Source of the DNA: Brevibacillus antibioticus
GTDB lineage: Bacteria; Bacillota; Bacilli; Brevibacillales; Brevibacillaceae
DNA: 64,000 bases
Reading direction: 5' to 3'
Assembly: GCF_005217615.1 (NCBI RefSeq)
Contig: NZ_SZNK01000001.1
Span: 4,511,001-4,575,000 of the forward strand
Shown: positions 10,583 to 18,976 of the stretch, in pieces
How positions within the stretch are numbered: position 1 is the stretch's first letter
Layout: each line of letters starts with the position of its first letter
Made by a program: the position numbers and the translations under genes
The notes under the pieces: model-generated
What the model saw: the letters and a program-made list of their open reading frames with translations, nothing else
Database searches by the model: none
Told to the model about the DNA's origin: nothing

Positions 10583-10855
10583 ATCTCTTCGAGCAAACCC
10601 CATAAAAGGAATAAGCTTGTCCGACCGGCAAGTGTTATTATGATACATAACAAACCCAATCGAAAGTACGTACTTTTTTGTGCTATAGGTACTGAAAAGT
10701 TCCTATAAAGCATTTAGACGAACAACATCTCCTCGAGAAAACCATAAAAAAAGAATGACTATAACCGATCGGCAAATGTTATTATGATACATAGCAAACT
10801 TAATCAAAAGTACGTACTTTTTTGTGCTATAGGTACTGAAAAGTTCCTATAAAAT
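10583..10855. repeat. tandem imperfect 144-bp-period repeat carrying two palindromic operators
   Basis: Two copies (about 10583-10711 and 10727-10855) fill the space between ytbD and ytcD. Each holds the palindrome AAAGTACGTACTTT (10663-10676 and 10807-10820) followed by an identical stretch containing GTGCTATAGGTACTGAA. The palindromes are the best candidates for YtcD binding sites. The copies differ mainly upstream of the palindrome, so the operator part seems under selection. Confidence 0.75.
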
Positions 10856-10873
10856 TTAAGTAGGAGCGATCTT

Positions 10874-11236
10874 ATGAATAAAAAGAAATATAATATTTCG
10901 GTTGAAGCTACGCTTGAAGTATTAGGCGGAAAGTGGAAATGCGTTATACTTTGCCACCTCACTCATGGCAAAAAACGTACCAGTGAATTGAAACGTCTTA
11001 TGCCTGCGATTACACAAAAAATGTTAACCCAGCAACTACGCGAGCTAGAAAGTGACGGGATCATCAATCGAATTACTTACAATACGGTCCCACCAAAAGT
11101 GGAATATGAACTAAGCGAATACGGATGGGGATTGAAAAGTATATTAGAATCACTCTGCTCATGGGGTGAACAACATATCATTAAAAAGTATGGAAATAAA
11201 TTTGACGTATTAGAAGAGAGCATCTTAAATAGATAA
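10874..11236 (+). CDS. ytcD: HxlR-family transcriptional regulator, YtcD-like
   Basis: A 120-residue winged-helix repressor of the HxlR (DUF24) family, which often respond to quinones or carbonyls. The family signature is plain: VLGGKWKCVILCHL (residues about 18-31), then ELKRLMPAITQKMLTQQLRELE for the recognition helix, and an RITYNTVPPKVEYELSEYG wing. Cys23 is close to the place of the redox cysteine in YodB/HypR relatives, and a further Cys lies at about 34, so thiol sensing is possible but not shown. ATG follows TAGGAG. It is divergent from the ytbD operon across the duplicated operator and probably represses both directions. Confidence 0.88.
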   Translation: MNKKKYNISVEATLEVLGGKWKCVILCHLTHGKKRTSELKRLMPAITQKMLTQQLRELESDGIINRITYNTVPPKVEYELSEYGWGLKSILESLCSWGEQHIIKKYGNKFDVLEESILNR

Positions 11237-11261
11237 AATATACCCATTTCGGCATTGCAAA

Positions 11262-11297
11262 AACCCCCCTTGGTTAACGGATTAACCTAGGGGGGTT
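11262..11297 (+). terminator. terminator after ytcD
   Basis: Arms AACCCCCCTTGGTTAA (11262-11277) and TTAACCTAGGGGGGTT (11282-11297). Near symmetry suggests it may work in both directions. Confidence 0.75.
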
Positions 11298-11308
11298 ACA
11301 CAAGAATT

Positions 11309-11430
11309 TTACTTTTCATCCGTTTGCAGATCTTTTTTCAACTGTTCCGGTGACCACTCGTAAAAGCCTTGCCCATTCTTCTGCCCGTAGTTCCCTGCGT
11401 CCACCAGATTTCTCATCGTGGAAAGAGATG
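11309..11430 (-). pseudogene. C-terminal remnant of a 3-hydroxyacyl-CoA dehydrogenase
   Basis: The minus strand encodes a tail with NLVDAGNYGQKNGQGFYEW, the C-terminal signature of 3-hydroxybutyryl-CoA dehydrogenases, followed by a stop at 11309. No upstream part of the gene is present; the frame joins the nitroreductase remnant. It is a deletion scar. Confidence 0.72.
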
Positions 11431-11431
11431 C

Positions 11432-11622
11432 CTGATGGGTGCCCGTTCATTCAGCTATGACACGAACCCGATCGGCGGCTATGAAAAGAAGAAGTAGCAG
11501 AAGCGTTTGATTTGGACAAGGATCGCTATCAACCGATCATGCTGATCAGTATCGGGAAAGCAGCCAAGGAAGGATACCCTTCTTACCGCATCCCTGTTGA
11601 GTCAGTGACAACCTGGAAATAA
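11432..11622 (+). pseudogene. C-terminal remnant of a nitroreductase
   Basis: Plus-strand fragments read SFSYDTNPIGGYEKKK and then, in another frame, VAEAFDLDKDRYQPIMLISI...YPSYRIPVESVTTWK with a stop at 11622, matching the C-terminus of NAD(P)H nitroreductases. There is a frameshift near 11495 and no N-terminal part. It lies tail to tail against the dehydrogenase remnant, marking a deletion junction. Confidence 0.72.
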
Positions 11623-11653
11623 TTCAAATTCGCTAGAAGAAAGGTAGAGAACC

Positions 11654-11950
11654 ATGCTTATTATACATGCCCATCTGCAAGTGATACCCGCACAGGAAGA
11701 AGCCTTCCTGCAAGCAGCCAAAGCCCTAGTTACTGCAAGCCAAGCTGAAGAAGGAAATGTGGGATACACCCTTATGAAAAGCACAGAGCAAGAATATCAC
11801 TACACCATGGTAGAAAAGTGGAAGGACTCTGCTGCAGTATCGGCGCACAATGCAAGCGCTCATTTTCAGGCTTTTGTGAAGCAAGCCCCCTCCTTTTTTG
11901 CAGCAGCTATGGAATTGGAAGTATTCGCAGGAGAGCCTGTGAAATTATAA
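11654..11950 (+). CDS. antibiotic biosynthesis monooxygenase-domain protein
   Basis: A 98-residue protein of the ABM fold (YgiN-like), a small dimeric ferredoxin-like barrel. Family features: start MLIIHAHLQVIPAQEEAFL, a central EEGNVGYTLMKS turn, YHYTMVEKWKD, then an HNASAHFQAF helix and a final LEVFAGEPVKL strand. Members act as quinol monooxygenases or handle reactive quinones and heme; which applies here cannot be told. ATG follows AAAGGTAGAG. It is a single gene, with a terminator 18 bp after the stop. Confidence 0.85.
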   Translation: MLIIHAHLQVIPAQEEAFLQAAKALVTASQAEEGNVGYTLMKSTEQEYHYTMVEKWKDSAAVSAHNASAHFQAFVKQAPSFFAAAMELEVFAGEPVKL

Positions 11951-11967
11951 TTCGTGATGTACGGAAA

Positions 11968-12007
11968 ACAGCGAGGTTGGTCCTGCGATCAGCCTTGCTG
12001 TTTTTTT
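11968..12007 (+). terminator. terminator after the monooxygenase gene
   Basis: Arms ACAGCGAGG (11968-11976) and CCTTGCTGT (11993-12001) with one G-T pair, followed by seven T. Confidence 0.8.
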
Positions 12008-12053
12008 GTCCAGCCATACATGAAATGGGTAATAGGCTCTCGTCAACTATTTG

Positions 12054-12082
12054 TTGACAGCGCTTTCTTTTTGCCTTACATT
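12054..12082 (+). promoter_or_regulatory. glpQ promoter overlapped by a cre-like site
   Basis: TTGACA (12054-12059), a 17-bp spacer and TACATT (12077-12082). TGACAGCGCTTTCT (12055-12068) matches the cre consensus with two mismatches and sits on the -35 region exactly as at glpT. Confidence 0.6.
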
Positions 12083-12104
12083 AGTAACCAACATAATATT
12101 TTTG

Positions 12105-12180
12105 TGATGGAGATCAGGAGATTCACAATATTTCATTTGGTATGGTATAACCTACCAATGGGATTTGTGGATCTTTTTTT
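12105..12180 (+). promoter_or_regulatory. GlpP-type antitermination leader of glpQ
   Basis: TGATGGAGATCAGGAGATTC (from 12105) is the counterpart of the glpT leader box. A hairpin (TTGGTA at 12137-12142, TACCAA at 12153-12158) and a run of seven T (12174-12180) follow. Control by GlpP with glycerol-3-phosphate is inferred from the shared box and the gene products. Confidence 0.6.
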
Positions 12181-12203
12181 CATCCAAATGGAGGAGGAAC
12201 GAC

Positions 12204-13298
12204 ATGAAAAAACTAGTTACATCCCTGGTAGCTGCTCTCGCTATTACAACAAGCTTTGGAAGCGTATCCTTTGCCGAAGCGGATAAGATTGTCATCGCCC
12301 ATCGCGGAGCGAGTGCATACTTGCCGGAACATACGCTGCCCGCAAAAGCGATGGCTTACGCGATGGGAGTCGACTACATCGAACAAGACGTGGTCATGAC
12401 AAAGGACAACAAACTGATCATCATGCACGACCATTATCTCGACAGCGTAACCAATGTAGCGGAGGTCTACCCTGATCGAAAACGAAAAGACGGCAGGTAC
12501 TACGTTATTGATTTCACTCTTGACGAGATCAAGAAACTGAAAACAACAGAGGTCTTCTCAGTGGAAAACGGCAAGCAGGTACAAGACTATCCGGACCGCT
12601 TCCCTCTCTGGAAATCCAGCTTCAGTGTTCACACCCTGGAAGAAGAGATTGAAATGATCCAGGGTATGAACAAAAGCACGGGTCGTAACGTAGGGATCTA
12701 TTCGGAGATCAAAGCTCCCTGGTTCCACAGACACGAAGGGAAGGACATCAGCCTCGCAGTGCTGCAGGTGTTGAAAAAGTACGGCTATGTGTCCAAGAAT
12801 GACAAAGCGTACATACAGACTTTCGACCCTAATGAAGCAAAACGGATTCGCACGGAACTCTATCCACATTTGAATATGAACGTGAAGCTTGTACAGCTCA
12901 TGGCAGAAACCGGCTGGAACGAAACCATGATCTATGAAAACGGTAAGGCCGTTCCCTACAACTACGATTGGATGTTTGACAAAGGGGCGATGAAAGAAAT
13001 TGCGAAATACGCAGACGGCGTAGGGCCATGGAAGCCGATGATCATCAAAGAAGAGTCGACGAAAGACCACCTGATCATTACCAATCTTGTCAAAGAGGCT
13101 CATGAAGCTGACCTGGAAGTGCATCCATACACCTTCCGAGCGGATAAAGGACAAATCCCTGCCTATGCAGCAAGCTTCGAGGAACTGCTCGATCAGTTCT
13201 ACTTCACAGCAGGAGTTGACGGGGTGTTTACGGACTTCCCTGACCGTGCCGTTGATTTTTTGCGAAGAGCGGAGAACCAAAGCAAAATGTCCCAGTAA
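12204..13298 (+). CDS. glpQ: secreted glycerophosphodiester phosphodiesterase GlpQ
   Basis: Extracellular enzyme of 364 residues that splits glycerophosphodiesters into glycerol-3-phosphate and an alcohol. A signal peptide (MKKLVTSLVAALAITTSFGSVSFA) is followed by the GDPD barrel. The active-site motif AHRGASAYLPEHT is near residue 31 and the metal ligands lie in IEQDVVMTKDN and IIMHDHYLD; SEIKAPW near residue 170 supplies a further acidic residue. I chose ATG at 12204, after GGAGGAGG; an upstream frame extension is only a shadow. The product feeds GlpT at 5918. Leader and promoter match those of glpT. Confidence 0.95.
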   Translation: MKKLVTSLVAALAITTSFGSVSFAEADKIVIAHRGASAYLPEHTLPAKAMAYAMGVDYIEQDVVMTKDNKLIIMHDHYLDSVTNVAEVYPDRKRKDGRYYVIDFTLDEIKKLKTTEVFSVENGKQVQDYPDRFPLWKSSFSVHTLEEEIEMIQGMNKSTGRNVGIYSEIKAPWFHRHEGKDISLAVLQVLKKYGYVSKNDKAYIQTFDPNEAKRIRTELYPHLNMNVKLVQLMAETGWNETMIYENGKAVPYNYDWMFDKGAMKEIAKYADGVGPWKPMIIKEESTKDHLIITNLVKEAHEADLEVHPYTFRADKGQIPAYAASFEELLDQFYFTAGVDGVFTDFPDRAVDFLRRAENQSKMSQ

Positions 13299-13304
13299 CA
13301 CTGT

Positions 13305-13340
13305 AACCTCAACGAGTTACTGAGGTTCCAAATTTATTTT
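13305..13340 (+). terminator. terminator after glpQ
   Basis: Arms AACCTCA (13305-13311) and TGAGGTT (13321-13327), followed by a T-rich run (ending near 13341). Confidence 0.7.
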
Positions 13341-13413
13341 TTGAATCGGAACCAAACAATCAGGTGGAAAAGAGCGTTGTTAGGCTTGATTTAGTTCCGA
13401 GACTCACCGTTTG
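13340..13413. repeat. dispersed repeat, copy 1 (inverted copy at 24557-24665)
   Basis: About 74 bp that recur, inverted, inside element C. Shared core parts are AATCGGAAC, AAACAATCAGGT, TTGTTAGGCTTGATTT and GTTCCGAGACTCACCGTTTG. This copy lacks about 26 bp present in the other one between the first two parts. No coding sense is visible; it may be a small non-autonomous element or the scar of one. Confidence 0.6.
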
Positions 13414-13456
13414 CAGCTCGTGACAGGGACGCTAGTATTACCCTGATAGACAGAAA

Positions 13457-13495
13457 AAAAGCCGGTATCTTGTACGCTAAGGATTACCGGCTTTT
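13457..13495 (+). terminator. terminator-like hairpin without an adjacent gene
   Basis: Arms AAAAGCCGGTA (13457-13467) and TACCGGCTTTT (13485-13495). Strong and symmetrical; nearest genes are glpQ (already terminated) and the HEAT-like gene on the other strand. The 300 bp after it (13496-13832) hold nothing I can support. Confidence 0.6.
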
Positions 13496-13832
13496 CATCA
13501 TTTTTTTCGCAGCTGTCAGGAAACCAATTTCCCCATTTGATACTTCTTCGAGAATGGCGAGTTTTGGAAAGCATTCTATTTACCTCTAGACATGAAAAAG
13601 CTCACCTCACAATAGCAAGCTTTTTATTATTTCGCCTGTCTACCATGAGGGGATCATACCAATCCTCCGTCTTATCAAGTTCCTTTTCTAACAGATTTTT
13701 TAGGCACTTTTCGTTTGTTGGCGAATCCTGCTGTTCAGTCTATTACTAGCACTACGAACATAATGGACAGTGGGTAGCTAACAGCTAATGCTCCCACTGT
13801 ATTTGATGCCTCCCGTTCCGCTCCTGCTATTG

Positions 13833-15164
13833 CTACTTAAGCAGCTCGTTCTTCAGCTCCTCAGCCGTGTCCGGCTTCCAATAACTTATTTGTAATTTCT
13901 TCTCCTGAACCAATTGTCTAACCTGTTCAAAAAGCTCTACTCTCTTCTCGGCTGGCCAATGGGTAAAGAACTGCAAATCACTGGACACATTCCAAATAGA
14001 GGTTGCATTTTCCTTTTGGGACCATTTTTTCATAAGAATCGATTCAACATCCTCATAACCTATCCGATACAAAATACCAACATATGTCGCACCAATTCCA
14101 TCATCCAGAATTGCTCTTTTCAGAAAATACGATTGCACCTTTTGGCAGCAAACTTCATTATTTAGCGGAAGCAGATCACCCAGCACGTCATCAAATTCTC
14201 CAGTCACTTTTCCTACATAATAGCTCGTTTTAATAAGACCGCTTAGCTTTTTCTCCTCCGGATCAGCTGCCAAAAGTTCTATCCAGCGCACATCCAAATC
14301 CTCAAACAGCAGCGGTTTAAGTGAAAAATAGGTATCATTTCTAAGCATATTTCCCCAGCCAAACATAAAGGTATGGCGATTTTGCTTAGTATCAAACTTC
14401 ACCGTACCTAGCACGTTCAAAATAAAGCGCTGCGCTACCGGATCTTTGTAATACGGTGAAAACGCCTCGAAAACATCGCGAGCGGGCTTGGTTAGAAGCG
14501 CAGAAGCGAAGACAGGAGACAGCCAGGCTCCCCCATATTGCTCATATAGCTTGCAAGCTAGCGCTTGCAGCCTACGATCTCCATCCATTAAAACAGAGCC
14601 AACCAAAATCATAGGAAAGGCTTGCTCTAAAGTCACCCCTGCCAAAGTATCACTTATATGAAAGATAGAAGTATCTCTGTAGGTTAACTTTAGCACCTCG
14701 CTGTCGCGCTCAAATGATGAAATCTTCTGGATATGCTCTGCTGCAAGCTCATACACCTCGCACATCTTCTCACTCGCTTTACCCGGCATCATGCCAAGAA
14801 AGGCAAGCAGCGTTTCATGCTCTTCCCAGCTGATCTTGCTGCCAGGCTTTTTCTCCAGAAACGTCTGCAAAAAAGCTAGTAATCGATCAGCAATCAGATC
14901 CGACACTGTATTCGAGAATGTGTGGTTTAATATTTTTTCGCATTTTTGTGGCGACTTTAATAGCTTTTTCCAATAAGCTGCAGCTGGTTCATAATCAATC
15001 TTAGCCAGTGCCCTCTGGGCGGCAAGCTTACTCTTCCCGCGCTCTGTACTGGCCAGATGCAACAGCTCAGGTGCCTCGTTAGCTCCGAGCTTCGAGATAG
15101 CCTTCTCTCTGCTACTCCCTTTGGGTGGCAATGCATCGAAAACTAGCTGATTATATTCTGTCAT
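13833..15164 (-). CDS. HEAT-repeat-like hypothetical protein
   Basis: A 443-residue, entirely helical cytoplasmic protein I do not recognise precisely. Its N-terminal part (ISKLGANEAPELLHL, AAQRALAKIDYEPA) has the spacing of HEAT/Armadillo-type helical pairs, and later stretches (DPVAQRFILNVLG, DVRWIELLAADPEEKKL) continue the pattern. Similar proteins are found beside SWIM zinc-finger and VWA/MoxR genes, but no such partner is near. The start is read as ATG at 15164 (MTEYNQLVF) after AGGGGAACC. It stands alone, 800 bp from the Tn7-like left end, and may belong to the old chromosome. Function unknown; protein-protein scaffolding is a guess. Confidence 0.7.
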   Translation of the reverse strand: MTEYNQLVFDALPPKGSSREKAISKLGANEAPELLHLASTERGKSKLAAQRALAKIDYEPAAAYWKKLLKSPQKCEKILNHTFSNTVSDLIADRLLAFLQTFLEKKPGSKISWEEHETLLAFLGMMPGKASEKMCEVYELAAEHIQKISSFERDSEVLKLTYRDTSIFHISDTLAGVTLEQAFPMILVGSVLMDGDRRLQALACKLYEQYGGAWLSPVFASALLTKPARDVFEAFSPYYKDPVAQRFILNVLGTVKFDTKQNRHTFMFGWGNMLRNDTYFSLKPLLFEDLDVRWIELLAADPEEKKLSGLIKTSYYVGKVTGEFDDVLGDLLPLNNEVCCQKVQSYFLKRAILDDGIGATYVGILYRIGYEDVESILMKKWSQKENATSIWNVSSDLQFFTHWPAEKRVELFEQVRQLVQEKKLQISYWKPDTAEELKNELLK

Positions 15165-15778
15165 TACTCGGTTCCCCTTCATCCTGACTATTTTTAATAC
15201 AGTAGCACGCCAAATTTTGCGGCCCCGCCTTCTATTACGGAGAACTCATCGCTTTCAGACTCACTAGGAATGAATCCAATACGATTATGTATGTTCAACA
15301 CACTCCCACCTCAATTATACAATGATTGCAAATAAGTGGATAAAGGACAAACTGCCATTTCATTATTTTCAAACAGTCTTATCAGGAACAGTTACATAAC
15401 CTGCCAATCTCCCCCATATTCTAATTTCGTAAAAACTGAACAAACCTCTCCGCTCACATAATTGTGAGGGCGAGTTTTTCCATGCCTATAAGACGGATGG
15501 GCGATTCCCCGAAGTAAATACGCTCGAGCAAACGAAAAGAGCTTCTAGTGCCATCCAACTTCTTCAACTCTTGGAATGGGAATGGAACCCGGTTCGTTGA
15601 CAATAGGTGCTGCCCTAGGAAACGGACGCCCTATACCTGTTTATGATTTTTGTTCAATGATTGAAGGTGCGGCGATAATAGGTTCTCCACTATACTAAAA
15701 AGAAAGACATTCTTATAGCTACGTTGGAGATGTTTGCAAATGAGGAACCATAGAAGTTAAAAAGTACGTTATACCGTT
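15165..15778. other. 614-bp stretch with no supported gene
   Basis: Between 15495 and 15600 a plus-strand frame reads protein-like for about 30 residues (RFPEVNTLEQTKRASSAIQL and on) and then stops, so a decayed gene is possible. I do not recognise the family. The rest is AT-rich and featureless. Confidence 0.35.
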
Positions 15779-15818
15779 AAACCCCGCCTCGACTCTGATA
15801 GAGCTTGTGGCGGGGTTT
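15779..15818. terminator. strong bidirectional-looking terminator
   Basis: Perfect arms AAACCCCGCC (15779-15788) and GGCGGGGTTT (15809-15818). Confidence 0.7.
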
Positions 15819-15828
15819 GAAAATAAAA

Positions 15829-15878
15829 ATAAGCCGAGGAAAGACAGATGTGCAAACCTGAATTTCACTCGGCTTATT
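15829..15878 (-). terminator. minus-direction terminator at the island's left flank
   Basis: Arms AATAAGCCGAG (15829-15839) and CTCGGCTTATT (15868-15878); on the minus strand it is followed by TTTTATTTTC. It lies about 100 bp outside the left end of the Tn7-like island and points away from glmS. It could be the original glmS terminator displaced by the insertions; that is inference. Confidence 0.6.
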
Positions 15879-15977
15879 AACATGACTTTAATCGTAAAGA
15901 AAAGCTTTGTACTCTTTACCAAGTCTACTTTAAATTTACTTACTCTAATGTCAACGAACATCACACAAAGATGTTCT

Positions 15978-16129
15978 TGTTCGATGAAAATAATGTTTTA
16001 GACTGGGGGTGTCGATATACCACGGCTTTTCGAAATAAAAAATCATCTACTTTAAAAAAATAAGTATTAGACTCATATAATATTTAGCATTTAATGTTGC
16101 CTCAACCGCGAAAATAAAGTATTAGACTA
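15978..16129 (+). repeat. left end of element A: three TnsB-type sites
   Basis: Sites at 15986-16005 (AAAATAATGTTTTAGACT), 16056-16075 (AATAAGTATTAGACT) and 16110-16129 (AAATAAAGTATTAGACT), all in the same orientation and spaced by 50-70 bp as in the left end of Tn7. Confidence 0.75.
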
Positions 16130-16279
16130 ACTATAGGACTGAGCAATTGTCTTTCCATGAAAACATTAAAACCAAACCAACCGAATTAATATTTCGGAGA
16201 TTTGCACTACTTTATCAGCAGACTCTCTTGTATCGACAACCCATTTATAAAGTTTAAAATGACTGACTCAAACTTAATA

Positions 16280-18976
16280 TTAGCATTCTTCGCAATAGTA
16301 CGGGTCGTCAAGCGCTGCTATCAGACAATCCAACTGTTTTAAGTAATCGTAATTACTGACATTATCGCGAATAAACGAAGTATCCATACCCGATTTTCGG
16401 ACGTTCTCTATCCAACCAAGCGCTTCGCTTTTTCCAATTCCCCTATAGAGCATTCCGTAATATAAATACGCAATTTCATTACTGATATTGGTATTAAATA
16501 CAATAGGATCATCAGTATTTATACTAATCATTGTGTTCGGTAAATCCTTATCGTTACCATTATTGATTTGGAAGAACTGATTATCATAAATTGAATTTAT
16601 TTCTCCAATAGCATAATTGGATGATGGGTTAACTTCTACAACAATGCCGTTCATAGCGACCTTATGCCTCACATACCGTTGCATATCTATGGTAATTTCC
16701 TTCTCCATATCAGTTGTCCTAACATAAATAGGGGCCATGAGACGCTCCAAAAAGTTTTTATCATGATATAGTTTTGTCAGGTGAATAATATCTGTTATAC
16801 CTGGGGAGTTTTCGTATATTAAGCTATCTGGAATGGGCTTAAATCTTCTCTTGTATACCTCATATAGCATTTCAATCGATATGTTGTAATCAAACGCATC
16901 GAACAGGATACTTTTAGCGACTTCATGAATTTTGTGCTGTAAGTACGGATAAATTTTATAGTTCACATCTGATGCGCGTGTATAGACTCCCCAAGTCCAC
17001 AAGAGGTTATCTAGGTACTCCCCCCGTGGGATAATAACCTTCTGATTCTCATTAACCCAGTTTTCAACAGATATCCCCAATGCAATGCCGTGACCGATTC
17101 TATCACCCGAATGAAACTTACAAAAATCAATAACTTCGTCTATTCTGCGTAGTCCCGAATTTAGATGTCTAAAGTCTTCACCTGCATGGAAAGTAAAGAA
17201 TAAACTTTGCTGTTTAGTCAAACATCCGTCTCGATCAACCATTAGCATTCTATCTTTTTTACTGTCCCTAGCTGCTTCAAATACTGAAGCAAAAACTTGG
17301 ATAGGCGTATTATTCTCCAAACTCGCAGCATCCAGTCCAACAATGAAATTTGACAGATAGGGAATTCGATTTCGCAAATTCAATACCATTTTAATCTTAT
17401 CCATATATTGTTGTTGAATACGTCCATAATACAAATAGGCTAGCTGGCTATTGTCTTTTTCATATTTATTAAAATCCTTATTAATATCGTCTTTCTGTTT
17501 TATCAGATGATAAACAATACCTATTCTAGGAAATGCAACTTCAATATTCTGTTCAACATTAAAATCTTCTATTAATATTTTTTTATATGCATTCAATATT
17601 TTGAGTATATTTCTTCGATTTGTTGATTCTCGATTTGCAATTGAGATCCGAAATTCTACCTTTTTCAGATATTGATTTTGAAACAAGTTTCGCAGCATAT
17701 CAAGGTAATATCCTTTTTCCTTTGAATCGAACCCTCCTGTTGCTCTCTCAAAATACCCTCTGAAATAATCTAGTCCTCTAACTGCTTTGGACTGATTGAC
17801 TTGTTGGTAAAATTCATTTTTGATACGTATATAGCGAAAGAACAGACACCAAAACTCATTCATTGATGTTTTATTTTCTTCCTTGGAATGCTGACTTCTG
17901 TACTTCATCACTTGATGCAGAAAAATATTTTCACCATACGTTTTAACCTGTCTATATTCTTTGAACACCCCAAACATCCAGTCATTTCCGTACTCTTGCT
18001 CACCTTTTTTGAACTCTTTCTGGAGCAACTCCACGCAATGTTTTAAATCGGAGACATCGGTAAATCCATCCTCTTTAAACAGTGATGGTAAGAGCAATTT
18101 TGCATGTGACTGCATAGTGTTGCTTATCCACTTGCTGATTGGAACAATTTGATTTGAATCGATGTAGTGAGCTAATATAAGGCGTATCAATTGCGCTGTG
18201 AGTATATACTCTTTTATCTGCACTGATTTGCAAGTGTATGATGTCTTAAAGTTACTTAGGTATTTTCCTACGGCACTACGTTTAAAATCTCCATTAAAAT
18301 TCATACATGACTGCCACAACATTGTAAAAGTAAAAGCAGCACTGGCGTGCATATGATTTTCTGCAACCCCATGTCCTAATACATCGTGCAACGGAGCATC
18401 TACAAGATTTATATGTTGATATAGGCCATCAAGTTGATAAGGATTGCTCAAATGATTAGAGATATAGTAACTAGCTATAAACAAGTCAAGCGGAATGAGT
18501 CGACTCAAGATACTAAACATATGAACCTTATCTAGCTCCGTATATGCCTCCCATATATCCCCCAACAGATCGTCATGCCCATCTGACTCATGTTTCCAAT
18601 ACTTAAATACCATTTCTCCATCTCGATGAGATAACAACGCCCTCGTAAATTGACTAATGAGATGGAAATAATAATTGTATAAGGTGTGCTCTATTTCGTT
18701 GTCATTCATAGCTGTTTCAGAAAAGTATCTCCTAAATAAGTATGGATGAAACTTTTCCAATAACAGATTAATTTCATCCAAGCTTGATGGAGAGCAATCG
18801 GATAGGATACTTGAATAAAGCTTATTCATGAATGCTTTGGCGTTAGCCATGCTTTGTTTTGAATTATTATTATGAATAGATTGTGCTATCTCAACTAGAT
18901 CATCGTTTCGTACAAACAGAAGATCTTTTACTGGAAAAAAGGCCACACTTAACATCAATTTAATTTTATCAGCCAT
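16280..18976 (-). CDS. rdrB: RADAR adenosine deaminase RdrB
   Basis: Large adenosine deaminase of the RADAR anti-phage system, 898 residues. The zinc site of the ADA/AMP deaminase superfamily is complete: H-x-H in VAENHMHASAAF (about residue 208), FTFHAGEDF (about 597), the GDRIGHG motif (624-630) and SINTDDP (818-824). Long insertions between these motifs are usual for RdrB, which forms large shells. I chose ATG at 18976 (MADKIKLML): it overlaps the rdrA stop by 8 bases and has AGAGGA upstream, whereas an upstream extension has no good site. It acts with RdrA on adenine nucleotides after infection. Downstream (16130-16279) there is only AT-rich sequence before the left end. Confidence 0.88.
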   Translation of the reverse strand: MADKIKLMLSVAFFPVKDLLFVRNDDLVEIAQSIHNNNSKQSMANAKAFMNKLYSSILSDCSPSSLDEINLLLEKFHPYLFRRYFSETAMNDNEIEHTLYNYYFHLISQFTRALLSHRDGEMVFKYWKHESDGHDDLLGDIWEAYTELDKVHMFSILSRLIPLDLFIASYYISNHLSNPYQLDGLYQHINLVDAPLHDVLGHGVAENHMHASAAFTFTMLWQSCMNFNGDFKRSAVGKYLSNFKTSYTCKSVQIKEYILTAQLIRLILAHYIDSNQIVPISKWISNTMQSHAKLLLPSLFKEDGFTDVSDLKHCVELLQKEFKKGEQEYGNDWMFGVFKEYRQVKTYGENIFLHQVMKYRSQHSKEENKTSMNEFWCLFFRYIRIKNEFYQQVNQSKAVRGLDYFRGYFERATGGFDSKEKGYYLDMLRNLFQNQYLKKVEFRISIANRESTNRRNILKILNAYKKILIEDFNVEQNIEVAFPRIGIVYHLIKQKDDINKDFNKYEKDNSQLAYLYYGRIQQQYMDKIKMVLNLRNRIPYLSNFIVGLDAASLENNTPIQVFASVFEAARDSKKDRMLMVDRDGCLTKQQSLFFTFHAGEDFRHLNSGLRRIDEVIDFCKFHSGDRIGHGIALGISVENWVNENQKVIIPRGEYLDNLLWTWGVYTRASDVNYKIYPYLQHKIHEVAKSILFDAFDYNISIEMLYEVYKRRFKPIPDSLIYENSPGITDIIHLTKLYHDKNFLERLMAPIYVRTTDMEKEITIDMQRYVRHKVAMNGIVVEVNPSSNYAIGEINSIYDNQFFQINNGNDKDLPNTMISINTDDPIVFNTNISNEIAYLYYGMLYRGIGKSEALGWIENVRKSGMDTSFIRDNVSNYDYLKQLDCLIAALDDPYYCEEC

